Shown: in pieces, positions 8,318 through 16,886 of the stretch
Numbering within the stretch: position 1 is the stretch's first letter
Layout of the letters: every line of letters begins with the position of its first letter
Origin: an uncultured Ruminococcus sp.
GTDB taxonomy: Bacteria; Bacillota; Clostridia; Lachnospirales; Lachnospiraceae
DNA length: 48,003 nt
Direction of reading: 5' to 3'
NCBI GenBank assembly: GCA_946494335.1
Contig: CAMMBV010000026.1
Span: 1-48,003, forward strand
Translations under genes and position numbers: made by a program
The notes under the pieces: model-generated
What the model was told of the DNA's origin: nothing
Seen by the model: the letters and a program-made list of their open reading frames with translations, nothing else
The model's database searches: none

Positions 8318-10194
8318 TTCTGAAAGATAAAAATGATCTGCTGGAAGTTCAGAAAGCGGCCGAAAAGGAAATCAAGTCTTATGACTGCCGGATTCTTGTC
8401 TGTTCCGGTACGGGCTGTGTGGCTTCCGGATCGGAAAAAATTTATGAGAAATTCCAGGAACTGGCCAGGAACATTCCGGGAGTTGTACTGGAGTTTGCTC
8501 CCCATGACGGCGGCGCCCATGTGGGAATCAAGAAAACCGGCTGTCAGGGTTTCTGCGAACTGGGACCTCTCGTGCGGATTCAGAAAAAAGATGTTACGAT
8601 TCAGTATATAAAAGTACAGCAGGATGACTGCGTGGAGATCGTTGAAAAGAGCGTCCTGAAGGATGAGGTGATAGAGCGGCTGCTCTATCATCAGGGAGAA
8701 AAAGCATACCGTCATCCGGAGGACATTCCGTTTATTGCAAAACAGACGCGTATCGTTCTTGAAAACTGTGGAAAATATGATGCACAGTCTCTTAATGAGT
8801 ATATGGCTTCCGGCGGCTTTAAAGCGCTTGAAAAAGCACTCTTTGAAATGAAGCCGGAAGATGTGGTGGAGGAAGTTGACAAATCCGGTCTCCGGGGAAG
8901 AGGCGGCGGAGGATTCCCTGCCGGAAGAAAATGGAAACAGGTTTCTTCTCAGGAAGAAAAGGAACGATATGTGGTGTGCAATGGAGACGAAGGCGATCCG
9001 GGAGCATTTATGGACGGCTCCGTTATGGAAGGGGACCCCTACAAGCTGCTGGAAGGTATGATGATCGCCGGCTATGCGGTGGGTTCTCAGAACGGATACA
9101 TATATGTGCGTGCGGAGTATCCTCTTTCGGTGGCCAGACTGCGGTATGCCATCAAAGAGCTGGAAAAGGCGGGTCTTCTGGGCGATCATATTCTGGGTAC
9201 TGATTTCTCTTTCCATCTTCATATCAACAGAGGAGCCGGTGCTTTTGTCTGCGGAGAGGGAAGCGCCCTGACCGCATCCATAGAGGGAAACAGAGGAATG
9301 CCAAGGACCAAGCCGCCCAGAACGGTGGATCAGGGTCTGTGGGCCAAACCGACAGTGCTCAATAACGTGGAAACTTATGCCAATGTGCCGAAAATTATTT
9401 TAAAGGGTGCAGACTGGTTCCGCACAATCGGTTCAGAAAAAAGTCCCGGCACAAAAACCTTCTCCATCACCGGCGCTATAGAAAATACCGGTCTGATTGA
9501 GGTTCCCATGGGTACGACCCTTCGGGAAATCATATACGACATTGGAGGCGGTCTGAAAGGCGGCGCTGAATTTAAAGCCGTTCAGATCGGAGGGCCATCT
9601 GGAGGCTGTCTGACCAAAGAGCATCTGGATGTAGGACTGGATTTTGATTCCGTAAAGAAATACAATGCTATCGTAGGATCCGGCGGACTGGTTGTCATGG
9701 ATGAAAATACGTGTATGGTGGAAGTGGCCCGGTTCTTCATGAGCTTTACCCAGAGAGAATCCTGCGGAAAATGTACACCCTGCCGTATCGGCACAAAGCG
9801 TATGCTGGAGATTCTGGAACGGATTGTGGCCGGCAAGGGAAAAGTGGAGGATCTGGATCGTCTGGAAGAGATCGCGGAATTTGTCAAGACCAACTCTTTG
9901 TGCGGCCTTGGAAAGAGCGCTCCGCTTCCGGTAATCAGTACACTGCGGACTTTCCGGGATGAATATATGGAACATATTGTGGATAAGCGGTGTAAATCTC
10001 ATACCTGTCAGGCGCTGAAACAGTACCGGATTGATCCTGACAAGTGTAAAGGATGTACCAAATGTGCCAGAGAATGTCCGGTGGGAGCCATTACCGGCGA
10101 GAAGAAACAGCCCCATCAGATTGACCAGACGAAATGTATCCGCTGCGGCGCCTGTATGGAAGGCTGTAATTTCGGCGCAGTGTATGTGGAGTAA
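8314..10194 (+). CDS. NuoF-like flavoprotein subunit of formate dehydrogenase complex
   Basis: FMN- and NAD(H)-binding iron-sulfur subunit, 626 residues. Domains in order: an N-terminal thioredoxin-like [2Fe-2S] domain (CSGTGC near residues 31-36), the FMN/NADH domain with RGRGGGGFPAGRKW near 193 and CNGDEGDPGAF, the SLBB domain, the NuoF [4Fe-4S] motif ESCGKCTPCRIGT, and a C-terminal 2x[4Fe-4S] ferredoxin (CKGCTKCARECP and CIRCGACMEGC). This is the architecture of HydB/HymB subunits in NAD-linked or bifurcating complexes. Electrons would pass between NAD(H), possibly ferredoxin, and the formate dehydrogenase encoded next. Confidence 0.92.
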   Translation: MILKDKNDLLEVQKAAEKEIKSYDCRILVCSGTGCVASGSEKIYEKFQELARNIPGVVLEFAPHDGGAHVGIKKTGCQGFCELGPLVRIQKKDVTIQYIKVQQDDCVEIVEKSVLKDEVIERLLYHQGEKAYRHPEDIPFIAKQTRIVLENCGKYDAQSLNEYMASGGFKALEKALFEMKPEDVVEEVDKSGLRGRGGGGFPAGRKWKQVSSQEEKERYVVCNGDEGDPGAFMDGSVMEGDPYKLLEGMMIAGYAVGSQNGYIYVRAEYPLSVARLRYAIKELEKAGLLGDHILGTDFSFHLHINRGAGAFVCGEGSALTASIEGNRGMPRTKPPRTVDQGLWAKPTVLNNVETYANVPKIILKGADWFRTIGSEKSPGTKTFSITGAIENTGLIEVPMGTTLREIIYDIGGGLKGGAEFKAVQIGGPSGGCLTKEHLDVGLDFDSVKKYNAIVGSGGLVVMDENTCMVEVARFFMSFTQRESCGKCTPCRIGTKRMLEILERIVAGKGKVEDLDRLEEIAEFVKTNSLCGLGKSAPLPVISTLRTFRDEYMEHIVDKRCKSHTCQALKQYRIDPDKCKGCTKCARECPVGAITGEKKQPHQIDQTKCIRCGACMEGCNFGAVYVE

Positions 10195-10206
10195 GGAGGA
10201 GAGACT

Positions 10207-12903
10207 ATGATTCATGCAGTCATCGATGGAATCCCTGTGGAAGTGGAGAAAGGGACTACAATTCTGCAGGCCGCCGAGTCTGTCGGCATAAAGATTCCTA
10301 CGTTGTGTTATATCAAAGGGCTGATGCCGGACGGTTCCTGCCGTATGTGTATGGTGGAGATCGAGAACCGGGGCTGGAGCAAACTGGATACGGCCTGTTC
10401 CGCCCACGTTTCAGAGGGGGACGTGATTCAGACCAAAAGTGAAAAGGTAATTGCATCCAGAAGAGGGGTGCTGGATCTGCTGCTTTCCAATCATAAGACG
10501 GACTGTTTCTCCTGTGCGGGAAACGGTTCCTGCAAGCTGCAGGATTATTGCTATGAATACGGGGTGGATAAAACCAGTTATGAGGGAGAGATGACAGAAT
10601 TTCCAGTGGACGATTCCAATCCCTTCTTTACCTATGATCCCAATCTGTGTATCCTGTGTCATCGCTGCGTCAACACCTGCAACAAAATCGTAGGCAGAGG
10701 CGCCATTGATACAGCGGAAAGAGGGTTTAATTCCATTATTTCCACTCCCTTTGGAGTTCCTTTAAGGGAAAGCTCCTGTGAGTCCTGCGGAAACTGTGTG
10801 GCGGCATGTCCAACCGGAGCGCTGAGTTCAAAACGCCAAAAAGAATACCGCCCCTGGCAGGTGGAGAAAAAGGTTCTGACCACATGTCCCCATTGTGCCA
10901 CAGGATGTCAGTATTATCTGATTGTAAAGGATGGAAAGATTGTGGACACCCAGGCGGCAGACGGACCTTCCAACAAAGGGCTGCTCTGTGTGAAGGGACG
11001 TTCCGGTTCCTTTGACTTCGTCCATTCACCGGAGAGGCTGACACATCCCCTGATTAAAAACAAAGAGACGGGAGAATTTGAACAGGCCAGCTGGGAAGAA
11101 GCGCTGGATCTGGTAGCTTCCAAATTCCTGGAGATCAAGAAAAAATACGGACCTGACGCTTTAGCGGGATTTGCCTGCTCCAGATCTCCCAATGAAGATA
11201 TCTATATGATGCAGAAGCTGGTTCGCTGTGCTTTTGAGACGAACAACGTGGACAACTGCGCCCGTGTCTGTCACTCAGCTTCTGTGGCCGGACTGGCCAT
11301 GACGCTGGGCTCCGGAGCCATGACAAATCCTATCGCTGATATCACACAGAAGCCTGACGTGATTATGCTGGTGGGTTCCAACCCGGAGGAGGCTCATCCT
11401 GTGGTTGGCATGCAGATTCGCCAGGCAGTACAGCGGGGCTGTAAAATTATCGTGGTGGATCCCAGGGATATCGATCTTGCCAAACATGCGGATATCCATC
11501 TGAAGCTCAGACCGGGAACCAACGTGGCATTTGCCAACGGCATGATGCATGTGATTATCGAAGAAGGCCTTCAGGATATGAAGTTCATCGAAGAGCGTAC
11601 GGAAGGATATGAAAAGATAAAAGAAATTGTCAAAGAGTATACACCGGAGAAAGTGGGAGAAATCTGCCATATTGATCCGGAAGATTTAAGAAAAGCCGCG
11701 AGAATGTATGCCAAAGCGGACAAAGCTCCTATCATCTACTGCCTGGGCGTGACGGAGCACTCCACAGGAACAGAAGGCGTTATGTCCATGTCCAACATGG
11801 CCATGCTGGTAGGCAAGCTGGGAAGAGAAGGCTGCGGCGTCAATCCTCTCCGCGGACAGAATAACGTACAGGGTGCCTGCGATATGGGAGCTCTGCCGGG
11901 AGATTTTCCGGGTTATCAGAAAGTGGCCAATCCGGAGGTGATTGCCAAGTTTGAAAAAGCCTGGGGCAAGAAACTTAATCCCAATCCCGGCACACACGCC
12001 ACAGATATCTGGCCGGCAGCTATACGGGGCGAGGTAAAGGGATTGTATATTTTCGGTGAGGACCCCATCGTGACAGATCCGGATACCGCCCACATCATCA
12101 AAGCTCTGGAATCACTGGAGTTTGTGGTAATGAATGAATTGTTCATGACGGAGACAGCGCAGTATGCCGATGTTATCCTTCCAGGCGTCAGCTATGCGGA
12201 AAAAGAAGGAACCTTCACCAATACGGAGCGGCGTGTACAGCGGGTGCGAAAAGCCGTGACAATCCCGGGAGAGGCAAGACCGGATACGGAGATCTTTATC
12301 GATATCATGAACCGGATGGGATATCCCCAGCCTTACCTGACGCCGGCTCAGATCATGGATGAGATTGCTTCTGTAACGCCCAGTTTCGGGGGAATCAGCC
12401 ATGCCAGACTGGATGCGGGAGAGACGCTGCAGTGGCCCTGTCCGTCAAAAGACCATCCGGGAACGCCCATCATGCATGTGGGCAGATTTGCCAGAGGACT
12501 GGGCTGGTTTTATCCGGCGGAATATGTGCCCTCTGCAGAGCTTCCCGATGAAGAATATCCGATTATCCTGATGACAGGTCGTATCCTTTATCATTACACC
12601 ACAAGAGCTATGACAGGTAAAACGCCGGGTCTGATGGAGATTGAAGGAAAATCCTTTATTGAGATGAATTATAAAGATGCGGACGCCATCGGTGTGAAGA
12701 ATGGAGACAAGGTCAAAATTTCTTCCCGCCGCGGACAGATTGTTTCCACAGCCCGTGTAGGAAGAAAAGTATCCCAGGGTGAGTCCTGGATGCCCTTCCA
12801 TTTTCCGGATGGAAATGCAAACTGGCTGACCAACCCGGCTCTTGACAAATATGCAAGGATACCGGAATATAAAGTATGTGCTGTAAAGATTGAAAAAGCG
12901 TGA
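10207..12903 (+). CDS. fdhA: Formate dehydrogenase catalytic subunit, cysteine type, with NuoG-like iron-sulfur domain
   Basis: Molybdenum or tungsten bis-MGD enzyme interconverting CO2 and formate, the first methyl-branch step. The 898 residues begin with a [2Fe-2S] domain (C34, C45, C48, C64), then a His-Cys [4Fe-4S] motif (H96, C100, C103, C109), a 2x[4Fe-4S] ferredoxin (C148-C158 and C191-C201), the catalytic-domain cluster (C227, C230, C234) and the molybdopterin domains. The metal ligand motif reads NCARVCHSASVAG, with TGT at 11269-11271 giving C355 where many relatives have selenocysteine. Upstream NuoE/NuoF-like subunits indicate an NAD-linked, possibly bifurcating, complex. Cofactor genes follow directly. 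Confidence 0.93.
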   Translation: MIHAVIDGIPVEVEKGTTILQAAESVGIKIPTLCYIKGLMPDGSCRMCMVEIENRGWSKLDTACSAHVSEGDVIQTKSEKVIASRRGVLDLLLSNHKTDCFSCAGNGSCKLQDYCYEYGVDKTSYEGEMTEFPVDDSNPFFTYDPNLCILCHRCVNTCNKIVGRGAIDTAERGFNSIISTPFGVPLRESSCESCGNCVAACPTGALSSKRQKEYRPWQVEKKVLTTCPHCATGCQYYLIVKDGKIVDTQAADGPSNKGLLCVKGRSGSFDFVHSPERLTHPLIKNKETGEFEQASWEEALDLVASKFLEIKKKYGPDALAGFACSRSPNEDIYMMQKLVRCAFETNNVDNCARVCHSASVAGLAMTLGSGAMTNPIADITQKPDVIMLVGSNPEEAHPVVGMQIRQAVQRGCKIIVVDPRDIDLAKHADIHLKLRPGTNVAFANGMMHVIIEEGLQDMKFIEERTEGYEKIKEIVKEYTPEKVGEICHIDPEDLRKAARMYAKADKAPIIYCLGVTEHSTGTEGVMSMSNMAMLVGKLGREGCGVNPLRGQNNVQGACDMGALPGDFPGYQKVANPEVIAKFEKAWGKKLNPNPGTHATDIWPAAIRGEVKGLYIFGEDPIVTDPDTAHIIKALESLEFVVMNELFMTETAQYADVILPGVSYAEKEGTFTNTERRVQRVRKAVTIPGEARPDTEIFIDIMNRMGYPQPYLTPAQIMDEIASVTPSFGGISHARLDAGETLQWPCPSKDHPGTPIMHVGRFARGLGWFYPAEYVPSAELPDEEYPIILMTGRILYHYTTRAMTGKTPGLMEIEGKSFIEMNYKDADAIGVKNGDKVKISSRRGQIVSTARVGRKVSQGESWMPFHFPDGNANWLTNPALDKYARIPEYKVCAVKIEKA

Positions 12904-12926
12904 CAGAAAGGAAAGGGGAGAAGAGA

Positions 12927-14147
12927 ATGTATCCGGAACGGGTAGAGCTGGAAGAGGGATTGAATCTGCTGCTTAAAGTGGGGCGGCAGACAGACATAGA
13001 AGAGGTTCCGGTTGCAGAAGCAAACGAGAGGGTGCTGGCGGAGAATATTATTTCAAAGGAAAACATACCGCCCTTTGACCGCTCCCCCTATGACGGTTAT
13101 GCGCTGATTGCAGCGGATACCGTGTGTGCATCAAAAGAGAATCCTGTCACCCTTTCCATTGTGGAGGAGATTCCGGCAGGCCATGCTCCGGTTTGCAGAC
13201 TGAAACCGGGGCAGGCAGCAAAAATACTGACGGGGGCGCCTGTGCCATCAGGCGCCACTGCCGTCATAAAGTATGAAGATACCAGCTTTACGAAAGATAC
13301 TGTTACCGTTTTCACTCCCTGTAAAGAGGGGAGCAATATCGTGCTCACCGGTGAGGATGTAAAAGAAGGAGAGCTGGTGGTGGAGAAAGGCAGAAAGCTT
13401 TCACCGGCTCTGACAGGTCTGATGGCCGGTCTGGGATATGAAAGGGTACTGGTTTATCGACGGCTTAAGGCAGCGCTTTTAAGTACGGGGGATGAACTGA
13501 TCCCTGTAGGAGAGCAGCCCGGACCGGGAAAAATCAGAAACAGCAGTATCTATACACTGGCAGCTTATCTTCGGCAGTGGAATGTAACGGCAAGCGTGAT
13601 GGGCATAGAAAAAGACCATGCACAAAGAATAGCGGAAAAGATCAGGGAAGGCCTTAATAGTAATGATCTGATGTTTACTACGGGAGGCGTCTCCGTGGGA
13701 GATTATGATATGGTGCTGGAAGCGCTGAAGCTTCTGGGCGCGGATGTTTTATTCTGGAAGGTACGGATGAAGCCGGGAATGGCTTTTGTGGGAGCCGTTT
13801 ATGACGGAAAACCCATACTGGCGCTGTCCGGAAACCCATCGGCAGCGGCCGTTTCGCTTTTTCTGCTGGGAAAACCGCTGATAAGAAAAATGTCCGGAAG
13901 AACGGATTACCGTACGGCGGAAATTCAGGTACGCATGCTGGAGGATTTTCCGAAGAAAAGCCCTTCCAGGCGGTTTCTTCCGGGGACACTGGAAATTGTG
14001 GACGGGCAGGCGTGGATACGGTTTGCCAAAAAGCAGGGAAACGGCATGCTCAATCCCATGCGGGACTGTGAGATTCTGGGGGAAATAAAAGCAGGGAGCC
14101 CGCCCATGAAAAAGGGAAGTATTATCAGGGCCTACCGCTTTTTCTGA
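12927..14147 (+). CDS. moeA: Molybdopterin molybdenumtransferase
   Basis: Inserts molybdate into adenylylated molybdopterin. About 406 residues, full family length, with the DRSPYDGYALIA segment, LLSTGDELIPVGEQPGPGKI and the TTGGVSVGDYD motif, followed by the C-terminal domain with LSGNPSAAAVS. The ATG at 12927 is chosen because AAGGGGAG lies before it; a GTG at 12900 overlapping the fdhA stop lacks a good site. Its position directly behind fdhA implies that cofactor maturation is expressed with the enzyme. Confidence 0.9.
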   Translation: MYPERVELEEGLNLLLKVGRQTDIEEVPVAEANERVLAENIISKENIPPFDRSPYDGYALIAADTVCASKENPVTLSIVEEIPAGHAPVCRLKPGQAAKILTGAPVPSGATAVIKYEDTSFTKDTVTVFTPCKEGSNIVLTGEDVKEGELVVEKGRKLSPALTGLMAGLGYERVLVYRRLKAALLSTGDELIPVGEQPGPGKIRNSSIYTLAAYLRQWNVTASVMGIEKDHAQRIAEKIREGLNSNDLMFTTGGVSVGDYDMVLEALKLLGADVLFWKVRMKPGMAFVGAVYDGKPILALSGNPSAAAVSLFLLGKPLIRKMSGRTDYRTAEIQVRMLEDFPKKSPSRRFLPGTLEIVDGQAWIRFAKKQGNGMLNPMRDCEILGEIKAGSPPMKKGSIIRAYRFF

Positions 14148-14167
14148 AAAGAGGCGAAGAAGAGCAG

Positions 14168-14749
14168 ATGAATCAGTTGGTGAGCGCCGGTATACTGGCC
14201 GGTGGGAAAAGCAGCAGGATGGGCCGGGATAAATCCAGTCTGGTTCTGGGAAAGATGACATTTTTGGAACGGGCGGCGGATGCCTGTAAGGACCTGCACT
14301 CTGTATGCGTTTCGGTGGATGATATTTCCAGATTCAAAGATATGAATTATCCCATGGTGGAAGATGAGGTAAAGGAATTTGGTCCGGTGGAGGGCATTTA
14401 TCAGCTGCTGAAAGTGTCCAAAACGCCCTATGTGCTGGTAATAGCCACAGATATGCCTTTTTTAAACCGGGAGTTTGTCAATCGCCTGGCGGATTGCGCG
14501 ACGGGTGAGGAGGACTGTGTGATTTTAACCTGTGAGGGAAAACTGCAGCCGCTGTGCAGCGTTTACAAAAAAAGCATTCTGCCTGTGCTGAAGAAGATGC
14601 GTGAGGAACAGGAGCATAAAGTGAGGGCGCTGTATTCCAGGGTCAGCGTACGGTATGTGGATGCGCTGAAACTGGGAGGAGGGCTGGATTTGCTGAAAAA
14701 TATCAATACCCGGGATGAATATGATGAGACAGTTAAAAGATTTTTATGA
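14168..14749 (+). CDS. mobA: Molybdenum cofactor guanylyltransferase
   Basis: Attaches GMP to molybdopterin to form the MGD cofactor used by formate dehydrogenases. The 193-residue protein has the nucleotidyltransferase signature LAGGKSSRMGRDKSSL at the N-terminus, a metal-binding ATDMPFL motif around residue 98 and the later LQPLCSVYKK segment. Length is normal. Its 3' end overlaps the next gene by up to 35 bases, indicating a tightly coupled operon. Confidence 0.88.
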   Translation: MNQLVSAGILAGGKSSRMGRDKSSLVLGKMTFLERAADACKDLHSVCVSVDDISRFKDMNYPMVEDEVKEFGPVEGIYQLLKVSKTPYVLVIATDMPFLNREFVNRLADCATGEEDCVILTCEGKLQPLCSVYKKSILPVLKKMREEQEHKVRALYSRVSVRYVDALKLGGGLDLLKNINTRDEYDETVKRFL

Positions 14750-15395
14750 AGAAATGAGAGGGTGTCTTGCAAAGGCCCCTCTTTTTGTCCTGTATCTGGA
14801 TGGACTGGGATACTATATGTATGAACATGCTTTAAGAAATGGAAAAATTTCTGATCTTAAGGAAAGGTATCAGGTGGAGCCGGTACAGACCGTGGCGCCG
14901 CCTGTGACAAACGCTGCCATGGCTACCATACTTACCGGCTGCCTGCCCAGACAGCATGAAATCTGCAGCAGGAAAGAACATGTGCCGAAGGTTCCCACAA
15001 TTTTCCGGGAATGGGGGCACAGGGCAGTCTGCCTGGAGGGGGATTCTGTGATTGTGCAGACGGAGATTTTACCCAGACTGCATACCGCCAGAAGTGGAAA
15101 AACGGCGGATGAATGGATTTTTCGTTCTGCATTAAAGGAAATAGAAAAAGGCGCCTATTTTATTTTTGCTCATTTTCATGGGATTGATGATGCGGCTCAT
15201 CTGTGGGGGCCATACGCAGAAGAAACTCTGGAGGAGATAGAGAAAAAAGACAGGATAGCGGGTATGATTGCAGAGCGCTTCCGGGGGCAGGTTCTGCTGA
15301 TCAGCGATCATGGTCTTCATGAAGAAAATGGAGCGGGAAATCACGGCGGAATCTGCCGGGAGGATCTCACAGCCATATGGGGGAAGAAAAGATGA
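14715..15395 (+). CDS. Small alkaline-phosphatase-superfamily protein in the molybdenum cofactor cluster
   Basis: A 226-residue protein shorter than most phosphodiesterase/phosphatase relatives, yet it appears to retain the active-site set: D29 (LYLDGLG), a candidate nucleophile T65 (PPVTNAAMATILTG), D158 and H162 (GIDDAAHLWGP), D198-H199 (LISDHG) and H210 (NHGG). No signal peptide is seen, so it should act in the cytoplasm. Start choice is uncertain (ATGs at 14715, 14721, 14724 and 14754, none with a strong ribosome binding site). It lies between mobA and mobB, suggesting a role on a nucleotide or pterin phosphate, but the substrate is unknown. Confidence 0.7.
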   Translation: MNMMRQLKDFYEEMRGCLAKAPLFVLYLDGLGYYMYEHALRNGKISDLKERYQVEPVQTVAPPVTNAAMATILTGCLPRQHEICSRKEHVPKVPTIFREWGHRAVCLEGDSVIVQTEILPRLHTARSGKTADEWIFRSALKEIEKGAYFIFAHFHGIDDAAHLWGPYAEETLEEIEKKDRIAGMIAERFRGQVLLISDHGLHEENGAGNHGGICREDLTAIWGKKR

Positions 15396-15712
15396 AACTG
15401 CCGCAGCATAAAAATAAAATCCAGATTACCGTGAAACGGATTGCAGACGGAAAAGAGAAAGAAGAGATATATACTGGGATTCCGGTAAGGGATCTTATAA
15501 GTGACTGGAGTGGAATTCTTCAGGCGGAGTTTGTAAGCAGCGACGGAATGATTACTGCCGTTTCAGCGGAGGAGATTTTGAACAGTTCCCGTCTGATTCT
15601 GTCAGAAGAACCCGGAGGCAGCACAGTACGGCTGATTGCAGGAGACGACGGGTATGGCCAACGCTGGTGCAAACACATAGAGACAGTCAGATTTGTGGAG
15701 GAAGAGTATTGA
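15392..15712 (+). CDS. Minimal sulfite-oxidase-fold (molybdopterin-binding-like) protein
   Basis: About 106 residues resembling only the C-terminal part of the sulfite oxidase/YedY molybdopterin domain: GIPVRDLI, an SSDGMITAVSAEEIL segment, GGSTVRLIAGDDGYGQRW and a closing KHIETVRF. The region that in full enzymes supplies the cysteine ligand to molybdenum is absent, so it is probably not an oxidoreductase. ATG at 15392 overlaps the preceding stop as ATGA. Position between mobA and mobB suggests cofactor binding or transfer; this is inference. Confidence 0.65.
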   Translation: MKLPQHKNKIQITVKRIADGKEKEEIYTGIPVRDLISDWSGILQAEFVSSDGMITAVSAEEILNSSRLILSEEPGGSTVRLIAGDDGYGQRWCKHIETVRFVEEEY

Positions 15713-16821
15713 AAATCTGTACAATTGTGGGGATACGAAAATCAGGAAAAACAACGGTGGTGACCCAGCTGGTAAAGGAACTGAAAAAGCGGGGATACCG
15801 GGTTGGAACGGTAAAAACCGTCTTCTGCCCCAACTTTTCCATGGATCAGGAGGGAAGCAACACGGATCGCCATAAAAAGGCCGGAGCGGATATCATTGGG
15901 GTAAAGGGAAAGCGGGAGATGAACCTGATTTATCCAAAGGGAATGGACGATAATCAGTTTTTCAGGCTTTTTCCGGTGGATATTCTTCTGGTGGAGGGAG
16001 ATTATGAGGCAGGTGTGCCCAGAATTGTCTGTGCCCACAAGAGGGAGGATGCGCTGGAAAGAATCAATGAGTTTACCGTGGCTGTCAGCGGAAGAGCAGC
16101 AAAAAAAGGTGAGATCTTTGACGATCTGCCGGTGTTTGACATATTAAAAGAGCCGGCGGCTGCGGCTGATCTGGTGGAAAAGCTTCCGGAGGTGACTTTT
16201 CCTATCCCGCTTCTTCAGACGCCCGGTGAAGTTTCAAACTTCTGCCAGTGCGGATGTCATAAAGCGGAGAAAAAATGCAGTTCCTTTCCGCAGGCCAATC
16301 CCCACGTTTTTGGAAGAAAGCATATATTCCTGACGGGGAAAAAGCAGGTGGGAAAGACCACCATTTTTAAGAAGGCTTTAGAAGAACGAAAAGCGCAGTT
16401 GTGCGGGTACTGTACTTTACCCTACGAGATAAACGGCGTACGAAAAGGTTTTTATCTGCACAGCCTGAAACCGGTGGAAGAATTTGAAAATGACAGTCCC
16501 ATATCCGTAAGAGCAGGGGAACGCAGAAATTATCCGGTGACGGAAACATTTGAGACGCTGGGGACGGCAGTTTTAAAAGAGGCGCTTAAATCGGATGATT
16601 GGATGCTGGCCGATGAGGTGGGAAAACTGGAACGGGACGCCGTCCAGTTTCAGAAACTGTTTTTTGAGTGCCTGGACAAAAAAAGCATGGTGCTTGGCGT
16701 TCTTCAGGATACGGACACGCCTTTTGTGACAGCAATAAAAGAGAGGCCGGATGTGGAGGTCTGGGAAGTGACACAGGAAAACAGAGAATCCATCTATCAC
16801 AGACTGTTAAAGAGACTGTGA
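15709..16821 (+). CDS. mobB: MobB-like P-loop protein fused to a THEP1-type NTPase
   Basis: A 370-residue two-domain protein. Residues 1 to about 165 are MobB-like with Walker A GIRKSGKTT (K14) and a later VEGDYE segment. Residues about 205-370 resemble the NTPase_1/THEP1 family with a second Walker A, GKKQVGKTT (K216), and an LADEVGKLE Walker B-like segment. Between them lies a cysteine cluster CQCGCH...C (C179, C181, C183, H184, C190) that could bind metal. The TTG at 15709 is chosen: GGAGG at 15697-15701 precedes it, it overlaps the previous stop, and the family starts just before the first P-loop. MobB helps MGD synthesis; the role of the NTPase half is unknown. Confidence 0.8.
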   Translation: MKICTIVGIRKSGKTTVVTQLVKELKKRGYRVGTVKTVFCPNFSMDQEGSNTDRHKKAGADIIGVKGKREMNLIYPKGMDDNQFFRLFPVDILLVEGDYEAGVPRIVCAHKREDALERINEFTVAVSGRAAKKGEIFDDLPVFDILKEPAAAADLVEKLPEVTFPIPLLQTPGEVSNFCQCGCHKAEKKCSSFPQANPHVFGRKHIFLTGKKQVGKTTIFKKALEERKAQLCGYCTLPYEINGVRKGFYLHSLKPVEEFENDSPISVRAGERRNYPVTETFETLGTAVLKEALKSDDWMLADEVGKLERDAVQFQKLFFECLDKKSMVLGVLQDTDTPFVTAIKERPDVEVWEVTQENRESIYHRLLKRL

Positions 16822-16886
16822 CGCGCATGTTCCGGAGAACTCATGCATATAGTAATACCATATAGCATGTGTAAGGAGGAACGAGG

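Noticed and set aside
8128-9222. Minus-strand open frame of about 364 codons across the NuoE/NuoF-like genes
   Set aside because: It spans two well-supported sense genes and resembles no family.
11257-11274. Selenocysteine site in formate dehydrogenase
   Set aside because: The codon at the ligand position is TGT, not TGA, so the residue is cysteine.
15377-15391. Earlier ATG for the SUOX-like protein
   Set aside because: It lacks a ribosome binding site, while the ATG at 15392 has GGGGAAG upstream and overlaps the preceding stop codon.
16822-16886. Sigma-E promoter for spoIVA
   Set aside because: AT-rich boxes occur (GCATATA, CATGTGTA) but match the sigma-E consensus poorly; the short gap also carries a hairpin that explains the symmetry.
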